A DNA stretch of 64,000 nt, taken from NCBI GenBank assembly GCA_021613535.1, contig CP075496.1:3286001-3350000 (forward strand), written 5' to 3'. The translations under genes were made by a program, and so were the position numbers. The notes beneath the pieces were generated by a model, which saw only the letters and a program-made list of their open reading frames with translations, had not been told where the DNA came from and searched no databases. This document shows, piece after piece, positions 50,356 through 63,986 of the stretch (the first letter of the stretch is position 1; each line of letters opens with the position of its first letter). This DNA is from Adineta vaga (lineage: Eukaryota; Rotifera).

Positions 50356-51630
50356 TACAATTTATTTTTCTGTGTGCTTAATTTCTTTTGTTTGTGTTTG
50401 ATATTTGTATTTGATAACAGGAATTCAAGTTACTATTTGCTTTCTATCTTCTTCACTCAAAGCTTTTTGTAAGACAAAAAAAAGAGAATAACAATCAGTT
50501 AATGAATTGCTTTCCATCATAGAAAAACAGTTGTTTCTCGACATGAAAAATTGTTCTTACATAAAAAAGAGAGAATATAAATAACAGACTGAAACCATTT
50601 GATTAGTTTTATGACATGTATCTTACTGCTTAATTGAACAACAGTTGTTCAGTAATAATAATTATTCTTCCAAATATATAGATTTGTTATATGTAACATA
50701 CAATAATTGTTGTACATAGTTCTCATTGTCATTTATTATTCGTATGAGAACTATCGTGTATTGAGCAACATATGATTCACCTTCGAATATTTGAAAAGAA
50801 GAGAGAATAGAATACTAAATAAAAGTCACAGTATGTGATTGAACGCGGTTCATTTCCACCGATGTGCGAAGTGTATCATTAATAAAAATTTATGCATGTC
50901 TTCTCTTCTGTTACATCATCTTTTGAATTACCGATAGATTGTAAAAGCATGATCAGATATCGAATAAGATCATTTCTATTCTGAAGTGAGGAAAATAAAC
51001 AAACTATTTTGCACAGATTTATAAAACGTGTGATGAAATTGATTAAATCAATCGATCGATGTGACGTTATCCACAAAAAAAAGAAACAAAAGTAGTGTGC
51101 AGTGATTTGCATACGATTTAATCCAAACATTTCTCTCCTCTTTAGAAAATATCATTAATCATTTGAAGAAATCCATTACTAAGGATGACGTAAGATACTC
51201 TAGGATGATTTATTAAGAAAAATTGCGTTTTTTTATTCTTTGTTCATACCATCTATTTCAAAAAATTAGCTTTTCTATTCAGTACAACAGAAAATTATCG
51301 GTTGAGATAAATTGATCATAAATATATGTTCAAGAAAAGAAAAGAAAAGAAAAAGAAAACGTATGTTAAAATGCTTCTAGTTCACTCATTTATCATCTCA
51401 ATTGAACATGTAATGGCTTTGTTCGCGTGCGTACATAGTTTGTTTTCTCTCATCATTCATTGTTCAGACAGTCAATCAGCTACACTCGATTTCGTCCGTT
51501 TTTCTTTGCTCTACTAATGATCAATAGAATAGTTCGATGCATTTCGGATATATGACTGTAAATAAAAGAAATACAGAAAACAAATGTAAGAAAAAGAAAA
51601 CAAAGAAAAGAAAGTTCAAGATGAAATTAT
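50356..51630. other. Convergent spacer between the giant gene and Wnt
   Basis: A 1.27-kb AT-rich region between two convergent genes. It should contain both 3' UTRs. Open frames here are short and low in complexity. No RNA gene or repeat family is recognised. Confidence 0.55.
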
Positions 51631-53265
51631 TTACAAACAACGACTTATTTCTTCGGTAGTAACACAATTTTGACATTGAACATAACAACACCATTGAAAT
51701 CGACAATTGCATTGATCTCGTACGGTGACAATTTGAGATTGATAACCACGATTGCAACAAAGTAAATCACAACCATCAATAGCACGTGAATTTCGATTAC
51801 AAACACGTCCAATTGTTCCAAACGAACCTAATTCTATATTTCTTTCACAATAATTTGGACTTGAATTATAGAAAATCAGATCATTTTTGTACGTTGTAGT
51901 TATTGATACAGGTTGTTTTGTCATTTGATAAGGAAGATTTCGTGGAACAAAACGTAATTTTTTATCAAAAAGATTTCGTTGTAGACGTACTTCAATGGAT
52001 TGATCATAGTATTCTTTTAGTTGTTTAGCTATTTGAGTAAATGATCGAAGTGAACGCCAACATGTCTTAAATTCACATGAACCTGAAACGCCATGACATT
52101 TACATTGTCGATCAACTGATTCGAGAATCATCTAAACAACAACAACAAAACAAATGAGTCTTCTAACAAAACAAATTCAAAGTCTTTACTCGAATGCCAA
52201 CTTGATTATTATGAACATTTAATAAACTAGTTCGATTTTTTGTAACTCGTTCTCTAAGATTAACAAATTTTCTTGCTAATTCTGATCCAAATAAAACATT
52301 ATCAGAACATCCAGCCCAACGAATCGAATTATTCGTTGCTTTCTCTTTCATTGACATATCACATCCGCATGAACTCAATCGTCCTGTACTACATGCTTTT
52401 GTTATCGTATAAGCAATACCAGCCGATGTTAATGCATGGATATATGCTGATTCTTTTGTTCCTAGAAGAAGTTTTCTTATTAGAAAACGCGAGAGAAAGA
52501 GAGAGCAATGAAGTAAACATACCTGAATCAAGAACATTTCCAATTAATTTTTGATCTTGAAATAATGTACAATTCCAATGTCGATTTTTGAATTGATTTT
52601 TACATTCTTCTAAGGCTAAATTCGCGCCAAAACGAATAAATGGCATAATCGCTTCATTTCTTTGACAGAATCGTATTTGTCGATAACTCAGTCCATATTT
52701 CATATGACAAAGACCTTGTGTTGCAAATGAAATATCCGAAACTTGAATAATTGGACTAAAACAAAGAAAAAAAAGCGTTCACATCTGTTCACTTGACCTT
52801 GAAGATTTTTATGACATATTTGTCCAAGTTCGAAATTTTATGATCAATAAACATTTCGATTATTTTCGAATGTAAATAAAAGATATATTTGAAATGATAA
52901 CCACATGCTGTTTAAATGTTTGTTTTACCCACATACAGAGAGAGAGAGATCATTGATCTTTTCTTTTGATAGATGTCTTGTGAACGTGCTTGAATGTTTC
53001 CTATTCTTCTTTTTCTATGTATCATGCATGTCGAAATGCATACAGATGAGTTTCGTATTTATTTTTGTGACGTTCATTACGTCATTTCGATTCTCGCAGA
53101 ACAAATTATATGTGAGGAATTAATGATGCGTATCTGATCGAATTTAGACATTTGAAAAAAAGAAAACAAACGAAGATAGATCAATGATAATACTTACAGC
53201 CATTGTTCAGTTGAATTGATTAATACAATGAAAAATAACAGTGAAAGATTCTTCTTCGTCATCAT
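51631..53265 (-). CDS. Wnt family secreted signal, closest to Wnt4
   Basis: Four exons, 53265-53198, 52755-52523, 52461-52190 and 52131-51631, encode 357 aa, a normal Wnt length. A signal peptide (NLSLLFFIVLINS) is followed by the conserved N-terminal domain: LSYRQIRFCQRN, ALEECKNQFKNRHWNC, IRWAGCSDNV and LLNVHNNQVG. The acylated Ser lies in the hallmark CKCHGVSGSCEFKTCW. The Cys-rich C-terminal domain ends with GRVCNRNSRAIDGCDLLCC and CNCRFQWCCYVQC. Wnts bind Frizzled and LRP5/6 at the cell surface. The sequence around FVPRN, DLIFYNSSPNYCE and GTIGRVCN resembles Wnt4 more than Wnt1, 5, 7, 8 or 11, but subfamily needs a tree. Introns are 58-442 nt. The gene is intact. Confidence 0.95.
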
Positions 53266-54231
53266 AAAGATTAAATGAGATATGTCAATGAAAAAACATC
53301 GTTGTGAATGATTTATGTCTAATATATTGTTGTCAATATTCCCATTGACTTGATAAGATCTAATATGAGGATAAGATTGACGAAAAGAAAATGAACTGAT
53401 ACAAGTAGAATGATTCTTATATTGAGTGTTGCGTGTATCGAAATGAAGGTGTTGATGATGACGATGAGAATATCAATATTTATAAAAATTCAAAATAAGA
53501 GAAAGAGAGAGATTAACAACGATTGGTTGTTGATCAAATATGAACAGAATGAGAGGAAAGAAACTGTATAATTCTTCTTTTTCTTTCTCTTTTTCTCTTC
53601 TCTCTTTGTTCATGGGAGTTTGTACGAGTATTTCTAACACTTGATTGAGAAGTCTCCTTTCGCTTTCTATATCACACAATCAACTGATTTATGTGCACAG
53701 TTGAGTCAATTAGTGTCACATTCGAGCGACTGACCAACTGCGAGATTACTAATGTGTCTGCTACTATTCAACAAATGCGATTTATTGTAATATATTAGTT
53801 TTTTTCTTCTCTCTATCATGTTGTTTGATCTCATCATCGTTTTAATAAACACACACAAAAAAAAAGAATTAAGAAAAATTGTTTCAACATTGATTAAGAA
53901 GTTTCATATCATACAGAGAAGCATCATAACTCTACTTTTTTTTAACAGAAAACGAACGAATGAATGTCCATTATTGCCATCTGTTTATCATTAGTACACA
54001 TTTGTCAAAGAATAGATGTAGGCGAGAAGTTGTTTTTCCTTTGTCAAGGTGAAAACCACAAAATAAAGGTATTGCAATATTGTTGGGCAATGACATTTTT
54101 TTGCGTGTGGTTATGCTTATATAAATGTGTTTTTTATCATATATTTCTGTATTACAATACTCGAGACAAGTCACTGAATTTCTCAAAATACAAGCAAAAG
54201 TTTCAGTTTTCAATTACATTATATAATCCAC
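53266..54231. promoter_or_regulatory. Divergent spacer between Wnt and the PARP gene
   Basis: A 966-bp region between divergent genes, holding both upstream regions. A strong pyrimidine-rich acceptor (TACTTTTTTTTTAACAG, ending at 53949) lies about 280 nt before the PARP start and may mark a trans-splice site or a 5' UTR intron. GTGAAAACC near 54049 and GTTTCAG near 54212 could bound a UTR intron. No coding exon is certain here. Confidence 0.4.
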
Positions 54232-57200
54232 ATGATGGCTTATAGTTCATCGGAATCTGATGATGATGTAAATGTTTTGTTAAACAAAAAAGTATCACTC
54301 AATAGTGTGGTGAAAGTTAGTTGATTCCCTGCTATTTTGAAATATTTATTTTTATTATTTTGTTTTTATTCAGAAATCGAAGAAAAATATCAAATCAAAG
54401 GTTGAAAAACAAATAAAAAATTCAACTACAAAACGTTTTTTGAAAAAGAAAACATCAAAAAATAATCTACAAGTAATGCTAATAATCCAAAGAGTTCACA
54501 TAAATAAAAGCTTTGTTTCCATAGAAATCGTCTACACAAAATGAAGGAAAAACAAAAAATGGTCTTGATGGAAACTATTGGACGGTAAGTTCATAAATTC
54601 GACTTAGCGAAACTAAATATCGAAAAAAAGAATATGTTTTATCTATACAATCAAAAATGGTTTGAATAATATCGACTCGAATAATGTTTTTTTTTAGGAT
54701 ATATCATCCACTCGTCATGTTAATGGTACTGTAACTAATTATCGCAAGTTAACCGGTGAAGAATCTTCATCAACATCGTCGTCAACAACTGTAGCTTCTT
54801 CATCAGATGATGATTCTAAAAGTACTGAATCGAAATCTTCATCATCATCATCATCATCATCATCAGATGATAGTATTCTCTATGAATATGAATCATTTGT
54901 TACATGTCGAAGTCCATCTGATACATTTTATCTGTGTAAACTTTTGAAGAATGTATACAGTTATACGAAAAAAATTCCAATCCGTTGGTGTTCAATCGTC
55001 GGTGAAGATGGTGATGATACAAAAGTTAGTATTAAAACACAATTTAAATTAACTTATACAGATACTCTTGATCCCGCAACGATCCTAACTAGCATACCAT
55101 CTGTTATTCAACATGAAAATGGTACAATTTCATTGAAAAAACAAGATATTGTTGACAGTAATCGTTTATTACTAAAATCTATTCGTGGCGAATCACTTTC
55201 ATCCGATGATATGATGGATTTATCAACAGAGACTCCAAAGAAAATGAACAAAAATGGAAGACATATTCATTTTTCATCAAGTAATGAAGAAAGTAGTTCA
55301 TCATCTTCGGATGCATCAGCAGCAGAACTTCCAAAAACTAGAAAACGAAAAATTGTTTCAAAAAATAGAATACCTCGTAAACAGCCACCAAAGAAACGAG
55401 TACGAAAAGCATCAGATACATCCGATGGAACAACATGTAAGTATATTCATTCTTGAATATTTACAATCATAGAAATTCTTATGGTTCAATAGCAAAACGA
55501 AAACCACGACGAAAGAAAGCTGTGTCCGATGATGATGAAAATGATACAGATATACCAAAAAAGAAGAAAAGTATAAATTTTATTAGAAAGATAATTGATT
55601 GAGTTACGAATTTTTATTCATTTAGCAACAAAACCAGTACGAGTAGCAAAAACACAATTATACAAAGTTTACAGTAATCGTTCGCTTAAAGAAAATCTTG
55701 CTGTTACAGTTTATCACAAAGAACCATTTTTCGAAGACAAGTAAGTTCCAATAAATTTCTATTTTCATCAATCCAATTAATATGAATTACTTTTATTTTT
55801 AGTTTACCTGTTCCATTTATATCATCATATGTTCAAAGTAAATTAGCAATTCGTGCTGTTTATTTAAATGATTCAAAATTATTGAAAAGTCTTATCAATG
55901 ATGTCGATCATGTTTGTTCCGTAAGAAAGAAAGAAATCGAATTCATAATTTTGAAATATATATTTTTTTTAGTTATCTGTTTCTCGAAGTATTTTTACTG
56001 ATCTAACAGCAATTCATTATGCAATTCAAAATAATTATATTGAATTAGTCAAAATCTTATATGACGATAGCAAATCACCAAAGAAAAATCGATGCCCATT
56101 TCCAACTATTTCAATGACAACACCAAACACAGGAAGGTAATTGTAACTGCTTTCAAAGATATGATCTTTTTTTCAATAATAAAATTCATGATATTTGTTC
56201 AGAACGAATATTCGTACGTTTGGTTTTCGTACAGCTCAATTAATGGCAAGTCGCGGAGCTAAAGAAGGCAATACTGCATTCAATCGAGTAACTATTTCGA
56301 ATTGAATTGATCTTTTATCTTCTTTTTCTTCCGTAGGATTCAATGTCACCAGGAATATCGATTTCTGATGCTAATAAAATCGTTTCTTTCGCTATTGAGA
56401 AAAATTGTTCTCGCGAAATGTATGATTATCTTGTTAAAATATTCAAAGATTCCGTAAGATTTCGAATTCATTTTCATTTCATATCTTTGCTTCTTTTTTT
56501 TAGTTAAATACAAATCGTATTCATGAAAATATTTATAAAATCGTTGCTGCTGGTCATCGTCAATTAGCTGCAAGTATTATCGGTGATGTCAAAGATAATG
56601 CATTTCTGGGTTTTAATGCTCTTCATCATCAAGTTTGTTTTCCGCATGATAAAAAGTTCAAGAAATCGAACTTGAATTGCTTTGTTTTCAAAGGTTTTGC
56701 TTTATGACAATGAAGATATCACTATCAATCGTACAGCAAGTGTTGTTAAGAAAACTCGAGATAATGCACTTGTGAGTTGTTTTTTAAAAATTCGATTGTT
56801 TATGAAGGTAACTATTGGATTTTGATAGATTACACCGATACATTGTGCAGCAATTAATCCAAATAGTAAATATTTAAAACAATTATTGAATACAATGCCA
56901 GAGTATAATATTCTTGATAAATATGATCGAAGACCAATACATTATGCTGCAGCATGTGAAGGTCCCGAACCACTGGAATATCTTTTATCTAAGTAAATAA
57001 AAATGAAAATTTCCATTTTTATACTTGTGTTCTTTTTCATAGACATATTAATTTTAATGATGTTGATCGTGCTGGAAATTCACCATTACATATCGCTGCT
57101 ATGCATGGTCGTGATAAAAATGTTGAAGTTTTACTCCGTTTTGCAAAAGATAAAGCTGCATCGAATGAAGAGGAAGATCAAGTCATTCAAGAAAAATTTG

Positions 57201-60200
57201 GTTTAGCATGTGTCAATCGTATGAATAAATCCCGATTCTATCCATTACATTTAGCAGTTCTTAATAATCACGCAGTACGTAAATCTCTCTTTCATACATT
57301 AAATAAACGTAAAAAATTTTCTTTCTTTTAGAATTGTGTCAAAATTCTTATGGACTATGACGCTCCTATTGATGTTGTTAGTACTGCCGCACAAAAAATT
57401 ACACCATTAATGATTGCTTGTCAAAAGGGTTATTTAGAAATTGTTCAGTATTTGATTAGTAAAGGTGCAAAAGTCGAAGGACGTGATCGTTTTCAACGCA
57501 CACCACTTATTCATGCATGTATGTGTGGTAATGCACATATTGTTTCTTATTTACTTCGTATGGGTGCAAATGCCAATGTTTTCGATTCATCAATGAATAC
57601 AGCTTTACATTATGCTATTGCATATGGATGGTACTTTTGTGTGAAAGTTTTAATTGAAGCCGGAGCAAATATAAATTGTGTCAATTCATGGCAAACAACG
57701 TGTTTAGCAGCTGGATTTTTAAAAGGACATTTTGGTCTTTGTGATTATCTACTAACGGATCATCATGCTGATATTAATTTTAAAACTGATGATGGATTAA
57801 CTTTAGTTATGTTAACCGTTAGTCAAGAGATATCATCATCTCTTGTTGAACAATTGGAATATGTCGTAGTCAAACATAAAGCTGATTGTACAACTATTGA
57901 CGCAAATGGTAGTAATGCAGTTAGTAGATTCTATTGATTGTTTTTCTCTTGAACAAACGTTTGCAATTTTCTTGTTTTAGTTTCATTATTTAGCTTCCAA
58001 TTTATCCGATCAAGATAGCAAATATATAGTAAGTAAAAGGAAATATATATGATTTCTGTATGTGATTATTTTTCCTAGGATGAAAATGCCAAAAAACTTC
58101 TTCGTGAGAATTTTTTCAAAATGGCTCAAATTCTTCTTGATCATAACTGTGAACCGGATCGATTAAATGGAAAATTACAATCTCCTTTAATGATTGCACT
58201 TGAAACAGGCAATTTTCTTCTCGTAAATTATCTAATTGATAAAGCAAAAGCAGCCATTACTTCGGATATCAGCTATAATGGTAAAACTCTTTTACATTAT
58301 TTCGCAGAAAAATGTGAAAAATTCGATCTTATGCAATTACTATTAAAATTGGTTAGTTGACTATTTTTGTAAAGATTTTTTTCATTTAATTATTTCATTG
58401 TAGCCGGTTACTGATGAAATGAAAAAAATGGGTCAAGTTTATGATAATAATGGTCGAACACCATTACATTATTGTGTTTCCATATTCGATAAATTTTGTC
58501 AGAAATTTAAAGTAAGTTAAATAAGAAAAGAATTCAATGAAGCAAATTATAATACTATTCTAGTCTGCAAAGAGCAATGAAAAATTAGAGAAACGATATC
58601 AATCAATTGTTCGAATGATTGAATATTGTTTACAATCAGCTGAATGTGATCCTGATGCTGAAATTAAATCTGTAGATCAAATTCAAACAGCAGATTTAGA
58701 GTTTATTATCGATGATGATGATGATGATAGTAATAATGTTCAGATGACTGAAGAAGAAGAAGAAGAAGAAGAAGAGGAGGAAGAAGAAGAAAATAGTGAT
58801 GAAAATGATAATGCCGAAGTAGAAAAAGAAGAAGAAGAAAAGAAGAAATGTGCAGATAATGATTCATCAAATCTACAATTAAAAGAAACAAGTATTTTTT
58901 CATTACTTCGTACTGTTTCATTTATCGATCCCATCATAACACATCCTTTGGAAATATTTTTGAAGAGAACCAGAAATGTCAATATTCTTCATCATAAAAC
59001 TCATCGTACACCATTGCTCGAAGCAATTCATCTTCGTCAGAATCAAACTGCACAAATGTTAATTAAAAATTCATCCTGTGATATTAATCTCTCTACATCG
59101 AATCTTCCTCATGAACGTCAACAAACACCATTAATCGTCGCATGTCATTTACATATACCATTGATTATTCGATGTTTATTAGAACACAAAAAATGTCAAA
59201 TTTTATCTGTTGATTATAATAATAATCAAGCATTTCATTATTATCTACGAACATCAAATCGTGTCAATGATTATATTGATATATTGAATTTATTTATCAA
59301 ACGATTAACAGAAACAACAAAAAATCCACTAAATATATTAGGAAAACATCAACGTACACCAATGCATATTGCTGTTTATCATAATTTAGGTACAATTGAT
59401 TCAATAATCAATATTGAGAAGATATTAATGGAAAATGGAAGTGATTTAATGATGCAAGATGATCTCGGAAATATTCCATTACATAATGTTTTCTTAAATA
59501 AAAACGTCGGTGATGATCCTGTTGAATTATGTGTTTTAATTCTCAAAGCTATGAAATCAAAAGGGATCGATACGAAAAATAATGAAGGAAATACACCATT
59601 ACATTTAGCTGTTGTAAGTTATAAAATACAAACAATTTATATTCTTATAGATTTCTTTTCTTACATAGATGAAATGTTCAACAGTATGTGTGATGCTTTT
59701 ACAACAACATCATGCTAGTTTATTAGTTAAAAACAATTTGACAAATTCAATTATTGGTACTTGTATTGCATCTGGACATCTCAATTTATTTATTACATTT
59801 CTTCAACAATCGATTGATCTCGATTTAGGTACAGTTCATTATCTTCCTGTAGAAAAAGCGAAAGAAGGAGATAATGACGAAGAAAATATGCCGTCGTCAG
59901 TCTTTGCTACACGAGTAACAACTCGACAACAAACAGGAACAAAGAAAACGAAAAAAAATTCGTCGAAAAAATCTCTTTGGAAATGGAAATATAGTGAAGC
60001 TGAAAATCAACAAGAATATCAATCAAATTCCTTAATGTATTTAATTATTCAACGTGATTGGCAAGGTGCATTATCATTAATCTTAAATGATGTAGCACGT
60101 TTTCATTTAACCTATATACAAATTCTTGAAACAGCCATATTAAATCAAAAACTTAATCTCGTTCTTCATCTTTTATTACGTTTAAAAGATGAAATACATT

Positions 60201-63200
60201 TATCTGAATTAAATTCTTTCAAACAAAATCTTTTTCATTTAATTGCAAATACAAATGAATCCAATGAATATCTTTTGAAACAAATTCTTGCTGTTTTAAT
60301 TGAATTGAAATTTAATTGGAATACACCTGATATTTATGGTTCATATCCATTACATTATGCATGTGTTAAACAAAATTTTGTCTTTCTCAATTGTTTACGT
60401 GAACATTATTCACATGCTTTGAATCTTGAACAAACAGATGGATTTGGAAATACAGCAAGTGGATTATTGTTTTGGTCATTAGGACAAACAACAAAATTTT
60501 CAAAAGATCAACTTCGAACACTGATTAAATCGGGAAAACAAGTAGATTGTTTATGTAATTATGATAATGAAATAGCAAGAAATCCCTTATCATTTGGATA
60601 TAATTATTCGAAAACGGATAGTTTAGTTTATCCATCAAAGAAAACGATTCAAATACGAACATCGCCATTAATTCATGCGATTGTATATAATAATCATGAA
60701 TTAGTTAAATTTTTATTGGACTTAAATGCTAATGTTAATCTTACAGATGAGAATAAACAAACACCATTGATGTATGCTATACAACAGGTTAGTGAAATCG
60801 AAATTTTTTGAAAGTTAGAAAAAGTTTTATTTGAATTTTTGTTTAGAATAATATTGATTTAGTTAAACTTCTTTTAAATAAAGATTATGCTCTTGAAGAC
60901 AAGGAAACATCTGAACCACAACAACATTATCCTCGAAAACGTGCTGTTCCCCGAAAACGTGCTGTTCCTCGAGCTCGAGCACCAAAATTCTTTCTTGGTG
61001 CAACAAGACACAATGCTACAACAAATGAATCACCAAATAAAAAGAAATCGAGTGAATTTCAACTAACATCAGCAATTGATTTAAATACTCTCGATAATCA
61101 AGGTCGCACGTGTATTCACCATCTAATTCAACCATTTAATCATGCGACATATCGAAATAATCTAGAAATTCTTCGTCTACTTCATTCATGTGGTGCATCA
61201 TTAACAATAAAAGATTATTCAGGTTTAACACCATTGCAATACAGTACAGAAAACCATTATCAACATTTATACGAAGAATTATCGGAATTAATTCATAACA
61301 AACCAATTTCAATCAAATCATCAATTGAATCATTCATTGTTCATGATCCAAATAAGAATCTCTTAATTAAACCAGATTTCTATCACGATGCACAAAAACT
61401 AATCGATGATTATATATCCAAACATCCAGCTAGTAAATACAATCCTGCTTATAAAGTCGACAAAGCATCTGGTATGAGTTTAATTGGTGAAGTTGTCATT
61501 GATTCGGATAAGAATGAACCATACGATGTTCGTTTAACAAAAACTGAAATTAATTATGGTCGATTTGGTTTATATAATTTCTATCATATGCAAATAATAA
61601 AACATAAAAGTAAATCTAATTTATATTTCTTATTTACACATTGGGGACGAATTGGTGATCAAGAAGGTCAACATCAATTAACACCATATCCAACATTAGA
61701 TGAATGTCGAAAAGAATTTCTCAAAGTTTTTCGTGAAAAAACTGCCAATGCATGGAAAGATACAGATCAATTTGTAGTTAAATCAAAGAAATATACATTA
61801 ATTCAATTGCATGATCGAGAAATTCAGAAACATTCCAATGTACAAATTGATTTTGATCGTTTACAAGCTGACAATGAACATCCACCAACGAAACTTCATT
61901 CATCTGTTTATCAAATTTTAATGCGATCTTTAATTAATCGTCAAGCAATTCGAAATAATATTCATAAAAGTCAATTGGATGTTGAATGGATGCCTGTGTC
62001 ACAATTAAAACATGAAACATTAGAAAAAGCAAGGAATTTATTAATCAAAATTGAAGAAGCTCTTGATCAACAAGAAAAACTTAATGAAAATAATTCACGA
62101 ACGAAAACCGCTGAAGAAAAACAAGAATTACAAACCATTCTTGAATCTCTTTATCAATATACAAATGAATATTATACATTAATACCATTGAATGGTTATT
62201 CCGATGAAAAATTACCAATCTTAACTAATAAAGATGAATTAAAAAGGCAGAACAAAATTCTCGATGATTTATCTGATCTTGAATTATCCTATAAAATCTT
62301 ATTGGGTGCACAAGCGAATTTAAAATATAGTTCACCATTGGATTATCTCTATAAATCGATAAATTGTCAATTCGAAGCGATGAATCAAAATGATATGGAA
62401 TCACAAATGATTTTACGATATATTTGGGCGAGTGCAGCACAAATTGACGTTGAACAAGTTTTTAAAATTGCACGACCTAAAGAAGATGAACGATTGAGAA
62501 AACGTAATTTACATAATCATTATTTATTATGGCATGGAACAAATATTTGCAATTTAATCAGTATACTTTCGCGAGGTAATTTATCTTGATTTGCATTTGA
62601 TATGATGAATACTGTGTGTTTATGTAGGTCTTCTTGTTGGACCATTAGTTGCATCAGCAACTGGAAGTTTATTTGGAACGGTATGACAACATCTTCTATA
62701 GATTTCATTTCTTAAATATATATCTTTTAGGGAATTTATACTGCTGATGTATTTGCAAAAAGTCTTGGTTATTGTTCTGGCGTTAAAGATAATGATCAAG
62801 AGCGTTGTTTTATGCTATTATGTGAAGTTGCTCTTGGTAATATGAAAGAAGTTGGTATACAAAAAATTCAAAATGATGATGATGAAGATGAAGAGGAAGA
62901 GGAAGAGGAAGAAGAAGATAGTGATGATGCAACACTAGATTTAGAGAAATTCCAAAGTCGAAAAGGTGTCGGTCGAAATATGCCCAATCCAAAACATACA
63001 ATTGTTCGCGATGATGGTTTGTTTCTGATTCTTTTCTTGATGAATAATATTCTTTTTTTTCTAATCTTAGGTGTACAAATTCCACTTGGTCAATTAATTG
63101 AAAATAAACAATCGAAAGCAGGCTATTATGGTCTTAATTACAATGAATATATTGTTTATGATGAAGCTCAAGTTGCTCTTCGTTATCTTGTTCAATTTCG

Positions 63201-63207
63201 TCGTTAG
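54232..63207 (+). CDS. Ankyrin-repeat poly(ADP-ribose) polymerase with WGR and PARP catalytic domains
   Basis: Twenty-four exons with continuous phase, from 54232-54315 to 63071-63207, encode about 2,550 aa. A Ser/Lys-rich N-terminus with basic nuclear signals (RKQPPKKRVRK) precedes a long series of ankyrin repeats (about residues 430-1850, with motifs such as GNSPLHIAAMHGRD and GNTPLHLAV). The WGR domain (FTHWGRIGDQEGQ) lies at about 2038-2120, the helical regulatory domain at about 2160-2300, and the catalytic domain at the end. The H-Y-E triad is complete: LWHGT, GIYTAD and NEYIVYDEAQV, so polymer synthesis is expected. The layout matches nematode PME-5 more than vertebrate tankyrase, which has SAM instead of WGR. 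Acidic tracts occur in exon 19 (58710-58860) and inside the catalytic domain (62875-62935). A PRKRAV tandem motif near 60930-60980 is another basic signal. It likely acts in DNA-damage signalling. Confidence 0.93.
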
Positions 63208-63288
63208 ATTCTCATCAAATTTTAATCAAGAACTATCTTTAATTGTCGTTTTAGTCATAATACAAATAAATTCTATAGAAACTTAAAT

Positions 63289-63826
63289 TTAATCTTTGAG
63301 ATCATCAAATAATGAATCAAAAGTACTATCATCAAAATCGAATTTAGGCATTATTTCACACGTTGTTGTTTTCGTATTGGTTTGTTGAAGTTGACCTGCA
63401 GATGTAATTAAACTTTGCCAATTATAAGTTTGTTTCGTAGAAGATAAATCAGGGAGATTATTTTCATTTTGATTAATTGAAAGTGGAGTTGTCTCTTCAT
63501 CATCAGATTGTTTTTCATCCCAAGTCGACCAAGAGATAGATGGTGATTGTTTTATAGGTGAAGATTTACTAAAAAATGAATGATTTCCTTTTCGAACTTG
63601 AAGACTCAATGAAAGACTTACATTTCTGGTGGAGGTCGAGAATTATTCAATAAACGAGATATGAGAGTATCATTTAATAATCCTGGTTGAGACTGTGGCG
63701 TTGGAATAGGTATTGATTGTGGTTGTAACTGCTCGCATGGTATAGGCTCACGTTTTTGAAATGTTGGTGGAATAAAATGTGAAGATTTTGATATTTTCAT
63801 AATAGGATTTGAATCATTTTCATTCG

Positions 63827-63859
<33 letters not shown>

Positions 63860-63986
63860 GAGTACATCGTTTCATTGCTGTTGTCATTCCTGCATAACCC
63901 CACTGATTTGGATTATGTCGTTCCATTGAAGGCATTGGTGGTGGCGGTGGTTCAGCTTTAGGTACTAAACGTGGTGGAACAAATGC
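63289..63986 (-). CDS. 3' part of an unidentified acidic/proline-rich protein (runs off right edge)
   Basis: Two exons are visible, 63986-63622 and 63568-63289, joined in phase across a 53-nt GT..AG intron and giving the last 214 residues. The first begins at an AG acceptor at 63988-63987 (an in-frame TAA lies just upstream), so earlier exons are outside the window. The sequence is disordered: AFVPPRLVPKAEPPPPPMP, an Asp run (CAT repeats at about 63824-63858), LLNDTLISRLLNNSRPPPE, then a Ser-rich part and an acidic, Phe-rich end (KFDFDDSTFDSLFDDLKD). The last motif resembles acidic peptides that bind partner domains such as RPA, but no family is recognised. Its stop lies 81 bp from the PARP stop, so the two 3' UTRs probably overlap. 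Confidence 0.7.
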
